A stretch of 64,000 bases of DNA. Source: Dillenia suffruticosa. Lineage: Eukaryota; Streptophyta; Magnoliopsida; Dilleniales; Dilleniaceae. The notes beneath the pieces are model-generated. The model did no database searches, was not told where the DNA came from, and saw only the letters and a list, made by a program, of their open reading frames with translations. This document shows positions 57,411 through 64,000 of this stretch, one piece after another; the first letter of the stretch is position 1, and each line of letters opens with the position of its first letter. Location: the NCBI GenBank assembly GCA_033439265.1, contig JAVTVX010000015.1, forward strand, positions 21,071,947 to 21,135,946, given 5' to 3'. The position numbers and the translations under genes were made by a program.

Positions 57411-57747
57411 AGTCTTAAACCAGTTTAGACTAATCCTATATGGACATATTTATAACCTTGATTATATGTTTTTCTAAGGATCTTTTAGAAAATAGCTGTA
57501 TGGTTTCGAAAGATTTTAAGAGTTGAATATCTTTTTCTTCGGTTTTAATAGTATAATCTATTTTAAAGAAATTTATTTTAGGTGTTTTATATATTTGGTC
57601 TATACTTATTTTGGGTATCTCCCATTCATCTATTTCTTTTTCAAAATCTTCAATTGTTATTTTTTCACTGTTTATTATTTCGTTAGTTCTGGAAGAACTG
57701 GATATATAACTTGAAGAGCTAATAGTTCTACAGAATATAACATTCAT
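57411..57747 (-). pseudogene. Endogenous caulimovirid movement protein, N-terminal part
   Basis: The minus-strand frame from the ATG at 57747-57745 reads SSSYISSSSRTNEIINSEKI, IDEWEIPKISIDQIYKTPKI and LKSFETIQLFSKRSLEKHII. Its ending KVI-MSIGLIQ fits the start of the 30K-type movement domain. It is the only N-terminal movement piece in the window. It stops at 57436. It begins exactly at the inner edge of the left arm of the palindrome at 57747-57911. Confidence 0.6.
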
Positions 57748-57911
57748 TGTTTTAATTCTATACTTAAAACCTAAAGATACACCTACGGAACACTGGTTGA
57801 ACCAACAGACTCACTACCCTTCCTGGGATTTACTGTCGGGACCACCAGTCTGTTGGTTCAGCCAGTGTTCTGTAGGTGTATCTTTAGATTTTAAGTCTAG
57901 AATTAAAACAA
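57747..57911. repeat. Large palindrome: 65-nt arms, 35-nt loop
   Basis: Left arm 57747-57811, right arm 57847-57911; about five mismatches in 65 positions. The arms include GATACACCTACGGAACACTG and CCAACAGACT on the left. The left arm ends at the movement protein ATG (minus strand), so the arm sequence is the leader just before ORF1, present twice in opposite directions. The 35-base loop (57812-57846) has no match elsewhere in the window. Confidence 0.85.
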
Positions 57912-58957
57912 TAGTATTCCTTACTATCTCCCTTAAGAAAATTGGAAGTGTAGCGATGAATTTTTATTTTCAAAAGGGTTCGTTAGGGTCTTCCCTAATG
58001 AAGTTTTACTTGTCCCTTGGGCCTAAACTAGGTTCTTGGATCGAACCATTTCCATAGAGGCCTTTAGGGAGCGGAATAGTTATGGGCTTCATAGTTTTGG
58101 ACTGTCTGGAATCAACTCGACCTATTTTTGGATCAAGAATAGTTTGTCTTTATATTTGGCTTCCGTTTTAATTTGGGCTTCATTTTGGGACTTAGCCATT
58201 TTTTCTACTTCTTCTTCTTCAGTCACCATATCATACCATGATTTTATGGACATTGCCAAAGAGATAGGTTTTACAGGATTTGCCTCATATTTGACTTTGC
58301 TTTTACCTGCATTTTTTCAGGACATTTTATCTGCACAATATAAAAAGTAATTTTAGAGTTTAAAAAGAAAATTCTTTCATCTTGAGTTCTATAAGCCAAA
58401 TTCAGATTTCAAGGTTTTGAATTTTTGAACAGAGTATGTTATAATGTGCCCATCTCTGTTCATATTTGTGCTACTCCTTTAGAGTCTTGATTTCAGCCCT
58501 TGCAAGGAAGATTTTATGCCTCATCTATGCTAAAACTTGAAAAGTTATCTACATAAAACAATTTATAGAGATTTTATCTATTTTGCAGAAATTTTCTCGT
58601 TAGAAAATCTGGCAAGAAATTATTATTTCCTTTAATATATTTAATATTAACATCGAATATAAATAAAATAGCTTGCTATCTTGCAAAAATTTGTTTTGAA
58701 ACTATATTTTGAACATCTTTTTGCAAGACTTCTTTCGCTAATTTATAATCAATACGAAGTAACACCTTTTGATTTAATAAATCATTTTGAAATTTTGTAA
58801 TGCATAAAACAATAGACAAAATTTCTTTTTTAATAGTAGAATAATTCTTTTGGGCTCTATTTCAATGACCAAAAGTATATTATACTACAACTTCTCTATT
58901 GTTCTGGATTTGTTTTAGGATTCCTCCATAAACTATATCACTAGTATCCGTTTAATA
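57912..58957 (-). pseudogene. Mosaic of capsid, ORF2 and RNase H pieces, copy C
   Basis: 57912-58003: capsid fragment (matches 55755-55845 of copy B). 58004-58325: ORF2 N-terminal part, ATG at 58325-58323 preceded by GTGCAG. 58326-58540: inter-ORF leader. 58541-58957: RNase H fragment (HWNRAQKNYSTIKKEI type). All are on the minus strand, but the first junction skips protease and RT. It breaks off at 58957 just before leader sequence of copy D. Confidence 0.7.
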
Positions 58958-58966
58958 ACATGAGAA

Positions 58967-59890
58967 ATAGACCAAAATAAATAACAGAGAATTAAAAATA
59001 AGGACTAGAGAAGGGATCTTTGGATAGCAGAGCCGACCGTTAATCACCACACTCTAGAAATATATGCAAATATAAAAATGGGATCTTTAGGCAGCAAAGC
59101 CGACCACTAATCACCATTTTGAGCAAATAAATAAAAGAAAATAAGATCAGAGATTTATAGGCGGTAGAGCCGACCGTATTCTAGAAAGAAAGTTAGGAGA
59201 AGAAAATGGTTAGATAATATAAATAAAATATGAAATTCTTTATTCATAAAATAAATGTTTACATAAGATAATGGACTTACAATGAAATCCTTGTGCCTTG
59301 AACTTGATGAGCTTTTACAATAAATTTTCCCTAATGAGGGAAAGAAGAAAAGTAAAAGAAAATGTACACTTATGGGTGTTTTAATGGAACACTCAAGAAG
59401 ATTCCATCATGCTCCCATATGCTCTTAAGCTTTCTTTCTCCCAAGGGTGTGTCCTTCCAAGGTATGTAATGTCCTTCCTTCCCAAGAGAGGGGGTCATTA
59501 AATAGAGATTTGGAAGCTCCTGTTACAACATGGGTGAACAATACATGAATTGTGTTATTGTTACAACACAAGTGAACAATTCCGTATATATGAATAGTAC
59601 CGTATGAATAGTACACATGAATAGCATCGAAATGACTGTTTTTAATTGTTGTTTTACAAAGAGTTTTCTTCTTGAATGATTTATCAGTTTTAAGATAACT
59701 GATTGACCTTTGAAAGTTTTTATAAGTTTTAAGACAACTAATTGGCCCCACATTTTTTATGGGATGCCCTTTTAGGTTTTCAATCCATCAATCTCTAATT
59801 TTGCATGGGATGCCCTTTCGGGTTTTCAACCCATCGAGCTATTGGGCTAATTTTGCATGGGTCAAATTTTTACCCCATCCAGCCTCTTTT
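58967..59890 (-). promoter_or_regulatory. Viral intergenic region, promoter and leader, copy D
   Basis: The most complete intergenic region of the cluster. On the minus strand: ORF2 end, GGGTTGAAAACCC repeats (59810-59840), TATATA (RC of about 59584-59591), a transcript leader with AATAAAGAATTTCATATTTT (poly(A)-signal-like, about 59225-59250), and a threefold GATC-TTAGGC-GC-GAGCCGACC motif at about 59015, 59082 and 59152. It is cut off at 58967, just where the primer-site-like sequence would follow (compare 43503-43514). Confidence 0.6.
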
Positions 59891-61363
59891 TTTTTTCTTT
59901 TTTTTATAATTGTTTTAGAGAAGATAATACGTCAAAATCCTCCATATCATCATTGTCGAGGTTAGTCGTGGGCTTTGACTCAAAGTTGGATGATTCGGAT
60001 CTGGAAGATAATCCTTTTTCACTTTGAAGCAATTGCTCAATGCTTTGGAGATATTCTTCCTTAGATTTTGCTACTGCCAAAAGGGCTTGTGCATGAGATT
60101 TTTGGACTAAGAAGGTTTTGTCTAAAGGGTCTGATTTTAGAAGCCCATGAGATTTTAACCAGACAGAAATGAATGGTTTTAAGATTTTATTTGGGACTCT
60201 AAAGGAGTTCTACCATTTAATCTTGAATTTTCTTAAAAGAATGGTGGTTTCATTAGAGATGGTATAATATAAGTACCATTGGCTAACCCAAGATACAAAG
60301 AATTTAGCACAAAATAAATATAGATGTGAGAATTTCTTTTCTATCTCTGAGCATTTATAATAGGTTTTAAAAAGGTCAAAGGATTCCGTAACTGAAGGAA
60401 TAAGGATATATGGGATGGAACAAAAAATTTCCACCAATAAGTGAACCAAACTGGATATTTTGATATTTGGGTTTTTTCATGGAAGAAAAATAGTCATGAA
60501 TGGGTTTGTTTATGATTTTGGATAAGAAATGTTTGTACCAGACTTGAATATAATCCCAGTATGAGAAAAGAGGAAAAAATTTATTTTGGTTTTAAGGTTT
60601 GTCGGGAAGGTTTTAGGTTTGGAAAATTCCTGCCCCTAATAAGAAAGATGGAGGATTTGTAGAATTTTATAGGTTGAATAAGAAGGGTTCTGTTAATCTA
60701 TTGAGAATTTAAATTTTTTAAATTCAACGCTCCCTGTAAATTCCAAAATAATTTGATAATAATCAATTGTTTTGAATAAATTCTATAGTTTATAAAACCA
60801 ATTTTTTAGAAAATATCTTTTCATAGTCCGGAAAGGATTTTTATGAAAAAATCCTTCTTCAATAGTCAAAATATTTTGAGAAAAAGGTTTTTCAATAAAA
60901 TGAGAAGTTTTTAAAGATTTTGGATCCGCCAAAATAAGAGTTTACTACCAGTAGTAGTTAAAATTGTAGGATCCATTTGAGAAAAGGTTTTAGAGGATGA
61001 AAATTCTCCTTTCTCGGTTTTAGAAACGAAAATAGAAGTTTTACCTGTCCCTTGGGCCTGAACTAGGCTCTTGGATCGAACCATTTCCGTAAAGCCCTTT
61101 AAGGAGCGGAATAGTTTTGGGCTCCATAGTTCTGGACTGTTTGGAACCGACTCGACCATTTCTGGATCAAGGATAGCCTGTCTTCAGACTAGGCTTCTGT
61201 TTTAATTTAATTTGGGCTTTATTTGGGTCTTGGCCCTTTTTTCTGCTTCTTCTTCTTTGGTCACCATATCATACCATGATTTTATGGGCATTGCCGAAGA
61301 GATAGGTTTTACAGGATCTGCCTCAGTTTTGGCTTTGTCTTTATCTGTATTTTTTCGATGCAT
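59891..61363 (-). pseudogene. Endogenous caulimovirid ORF2 (unknown function), copy D
   Basis: Starts M-RKNTDKDKAKTEADPVK at 61363. Clear parts: IKSWYDMVTKEE near 61270, LVQAQGTGKTSIFVSKTEKG (about 61080-61020), IPSVTESFDLFKTYYKCSEI and FSHLYLFCAKFFVSWVSQWY (60400-60270), then an acidic/basic end like copy B. No domain known to me. Stops in the middle third. The AG before the ATG seen in the other copies is GG here. Confidence 0.65.
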
Positions 61364-61589
61364 TTTATCCGCACCATATAAAGAGTAATTTTAGAGTTTA
61401 AAAAGAAAATTCTTTCATCTTGAGCTTTGTAAGCCAAATTCTGATTTCAAGGTTTTGAATTTCTGAACAAGAGTATGTTATAATGCGCCCATCTCTGTTC
61501 ATGTTTGTGCGGCTCCTTTAGAGTCTTGATTTCAACCCTTGCAAGGAAGATTTTATGTCTCATCTCTACTAAAGCTTGAAAAGTCATCT

Positions 61590-62165
61590 ACATAAAACAA
61601 GTTATAGAGATTTTATTTATTTTGTAGAAATTCTCTTGGTAGAAAATCTTGCAAAGAGTTATTATCTCCTTTAATATATTCAATACCAAAGTCAAATATA
61701 GATAAAATTACTTGCTATGCTGTAAAGATTTGTTTTAAAACTATAGTTTAAACATTTTTTTGCAAGACTTTTTTTGTTGATTTTCAATCAATATGAAGTA
61801 AAAATTTTTGATTTAATAAATTAATTTGAAATTTTGTAATGCATAAAACAATAGACAATTTTTTTTTAATAGTAGAATAATTCTTTTGGGCTCCATTCCA
61901 ATGACCAGAAGTATATTGTATTACGACTTCTTTATTGTTATGGATTTGTTTTAGGATTCCTCCATAACCTATATCACTAGCATCCATTTCTACAATTTTA
62001 GGAATCCTCCATAATCTATATCACTAGCATCAGTATGTTCTTCTATCCATGGTTTAGGATTCTTTTTATGCCTGTTGTGAAGAGATTTAGCTACCTTGTT
62101 TACATTGGGAAAGAAATGTAGAACATAGTTTAGGCTTCCTAGAAATCTTTGTAACTATATTTTAT
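61590..62165 (-). pseudogene. Endogenous caulimovirid RNase H, copy D
   Basis: The minus-strand frame 61987-61784 reads MDASDIGYGGILKQIHNNKE, HWNGAQKNYSTIKKKLSIVL; the first catalytic Asp is kept. A local duplication repeats the MDASDIxYGG coding stretch (61955-61990 and 62003-62036). The end near 61650 shows IKGDNNSLQDFLPREF-like sequence. Confidence 0.75.
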
Positions 62166-62880
62166 CTAGAATTTTATCTGAAAATTTGTTAGCAAATTCC
62201 AAGGATCTCTCTATGGGTTTTATGGTCATGCAAGTTATGTGGTGACCTAAGAATCTGATTTTTATTTGGAACAAAGATATCTTTTTTGTCGATAATACTA
62301 GACCATTCTTTTTAGAAATATAAAAGAATGTTTTAAGGTTTTTAAAATGTTGTTCTATTGATGATAACAATATAAACACATCCTCGATAGATACTATACA
62401 AAATTTGGAGTAAGCATTAAATATATCATTCATGATTCTTGGGAATTCAGAATGGACATTTTTTAATCTGAATGGCATTACATTCCATTCATATTACCCA
62501 AATGGAATATTAAATGCCGTTTTATATCTATGATCGGGATGGATTTATATTTGCAAGAATCCAAATTTCATATCAAATTTTGAGAAAATATTTACAGAAT
62601 TAAGTTTTTGCAACAGATCTTTTTTATTTGGTATTGGATATCTAATCCATTTTAGGGTTTTGTTCAAAGGTTTATAATTTATTACTAGTTTTGGAGTTTC
62701 TCTTTTTATTTCTAAAGTTTTATTGATATAGAAAGCTGCACAACTCCATGGAAATCTAGATTTTGAAATCAATCCATTGGATTCAAGGTCTTGAATTTCC
62801 TTTTTACAATATTGTTCCAATTCAACATTCATTTGAATTGGTCTGGATTTAGTGGGAATACTTCATTCGTCAAATCCTTT
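62155..62880 (-). pseudogene. Endogenous caulimovirid reverse transcriptase, copy D
   Basis: The N-terminal frame 62832-62545 has QYCKKEIQDLESNGLISKSR, LVINYKPLNKTLKWIRYPIP and NIFSKFDMKFGFLQI. The second frame 62478-62155 has MPFRLKNVHSEFPRIMNDIF and YSKFCIVSIEDVFILLSSIE, where the YIDD box has become SIED. A stop between the frames at about 62500. The best-preserved RT of the minus-strand copies. Confidence 0.82.
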
Positions 62881-63650
62881 TTCATATGGCAGGTCAACCA
62901 TATGTTGCTTCCTATTCCAAAAAGCATTCGAAATGTCAGAACAAATTTCTTTTTCAATTAACTTTTGAAAGTCGATTTTTTTTTGTTTTATAGGTTCATG
63001 TTTTAGTGGTTTTTCAATTCTTTGAAGATTAATATTTTGTTTTAAATAGCATATCGAATTGTTTTCTTTGTATTGATAGATTTATTGAGTTATCATGAAT
63101 AGAGTCTGCTTGCACAATATTTAGACTCTTAGTTTTAGGTTCTTTCAAAAATGGAAAGAATAGTTTTTATTGTTTTGTTTTAAAACTGATTCCGTTATAA
63201 GTCCTTCATAGAGGGTTATTAAATTAATGAACGGTATACCTAGAATTACTGTATGTCGAATATCAGTTACTAGGATGAATGATATTTTAATCGCAAAATC
63301 TTTCATTTTGGATTCCTACATCTGTTTTAGCAATTATGTTCATTTTTGAATTATTTGTGGAACATAATTTTTCACTGGTTTTTCATAAAAGTTTTTAGGA
63401 ATTATTCCTGCTTCTATACAGTTTAAATCTGCTCTGGTATTGAAGAAAGCGACTGTATGGATTTTGAAATTTTCAGAAAATACTAAGATTATTTTTATAA
63501 GGTATTTTCTAGAGGTTATTTCCTTTAGAACGAAGAGAATTTCTTCAGGAAATTTTTATGGGTTTTTTCAAGATATTCTATGGCTTGGGATTCCAATCGA
63601 TCTTCATTCGGATTTTCATCCTCGCTACTTGATTTAATATCTAGAGATTT
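62881..63650 (-). pseudogene. Endogenous caulimovirid aspartic protease, copy D
   Basis: Minus strand: EEILFVLKEITSREYLIKII-like block at about 63555-63480, then VAFFNTRADLNCIEAGIIPK, where the active-site DTGAD has become NTRAD (about 63450-63420). The hydrophobic ILGIPFINLITLY-like block is near 63250-63210. Shifted and stopped in several places. Confidence 0.7.
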
Positions 63651-64000
63651 ACCTTTTACTTGACTCAATAAGAATAAAATTGTTTTGAAGTCTTCTGTTT
63701 GCCTTTGTTTTAGATCTTTTAATTTCTTTTTAATTGTTTTATCTCTTCTGTAGTTTTTGGATGTTTCCAGTTGATTTCTTATTGAATTTTCTTTTATTAA
63801 TTATGGAAGTAAGGTCATACATTCCGATATTAGTAGAAGTTAAATCTGGGGGTTTTATTTTTGGCTCTTCTAAAGATTATTTTAATTGATCTAAGCATTT
63901 TTTTTCTGGATATCGGGATTGTTTATATGTTGTATAGCGTCTAGAATTAGACTTTGTTCTTTGGTTAGCATATTTATTCTGTTTAAATCCTAATCTGATT
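63651..64000 (-). pseudogene. Endogenous caulimovirid capsid tail/linker, copy D, cut by the window edge
   Basis: Parallel to 54871-55190 of copy B and 39240-39600 of copy A. The minus strand carries the Lys/Glu-rich linker (NKRKFNKKS-type near 63790) and the NMLTKEQ-LILDAIQ-like segment near 63960-63920. The copy continues beyond the window. Confidence 0.65.

Larger units (their letters stand above)
38548..64000. other. Cluster of endogenous pararetrovirus (Caulimoviridae, florendovirus-like) copies
   Basis: Several defective copies of one virus lineage, in both orientations. The order movement protein, capsid protein with CCHC finger, aspartic protease, RT, RNase H, then a second ORF of unknown function and an intergenic leader matches the florendovirus plan as I know it. 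Copies: A (+, 38548-44656 and 49885-50573), B (-, 50575-56050), C (mosaic, 56056-58957) and D (-, 58967-64000 and beyond). All carry stops, frameshifts and inversions, so none can encode a working virus. The genus call is inference from gene order and wording. Confidence 0.8.

Overview
This is nuclear DNA of a flowering plant, most likely a eudicot. It is strongly AT-rich, the two intact genes have GT-AG introns, and most of the rest is made of plant-type retroelements, SINEs, MITE-like elements, minisatellites and old endogenous pararetrovirus copies. Nothing suggests bacterial, organellar or vector DNA.

Layout. (1) 1-8192: 5'-truncated Athila-type Ty3/gypsy retrotransposon on the + strand, with decayed gag/pol, a long 3' untranslated region carrying four evenly spaced hairpins, a polypurine tract and a 3' LTR. 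(2) 8.2-18.4 kb: gene-free repeats. These include SINE-like insertions with target duplications, a fold-back element with a purine/pyrimidine core (8952-9906), a palindromic GCAGAAC minisatellite family (10.5-14.3 kb), an Au-like SINE and a MITE. (3) 18.6-21.7 kb: a complete gene for cytosolic ribosomal protein L7 (seven exons, one in the 5' UTR). (4) 22.5-26.4 kb: SINEs, then a two-exon GDSL esterase/lipase gene whose TATA box lies about 40 bp from a SINE insertion. (5) 28.9-36.6 kb: a Ty1/copia RT remnant cut by a solo LTR with perfect 5-bp target duplication, then a decayed copia element on the - strand. (6) 36.9-38.5 kb: AT satellite and GGTTATAAAGGTGATAAGG-type repeats. (7) 38.55-64.0 kb: a cluster of endogenous caulimovirid sequence in both orientations. 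The gene order (MP-CP-PR-RT-RH, then a second ORF of unknown function) matches the florendovirus type. There are at least three near-genome-length copies plus a mosaic of short pieces, all full of stops and frameshifts. One copy is split by a nearly complete Ty1/copia element (44697-49884) with 492-bp LTRs.

Only the L7 and GDSL genes look functional. The two are unrelated in role (translation; secreted or extracellular ester hydrolysis) and merely share a gene island between transposon blocks. The most interesting material is the architecture of the pararetrovirus cluster: inversion junctions, a 65-nt-arm palindrome at a leader/MP boundary, a paralogous empty site proving the copia insertion, triplicated leader motifs, and a conserved splice-acceptor-like sequence before ORF2. 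The 29-bp palindromic minisatellite, the fold-back GA/CT element and the Athila hairpin array are also notable. I found no CRISPR array, rRNA or tRNA gene. All alignments here were made by eye.
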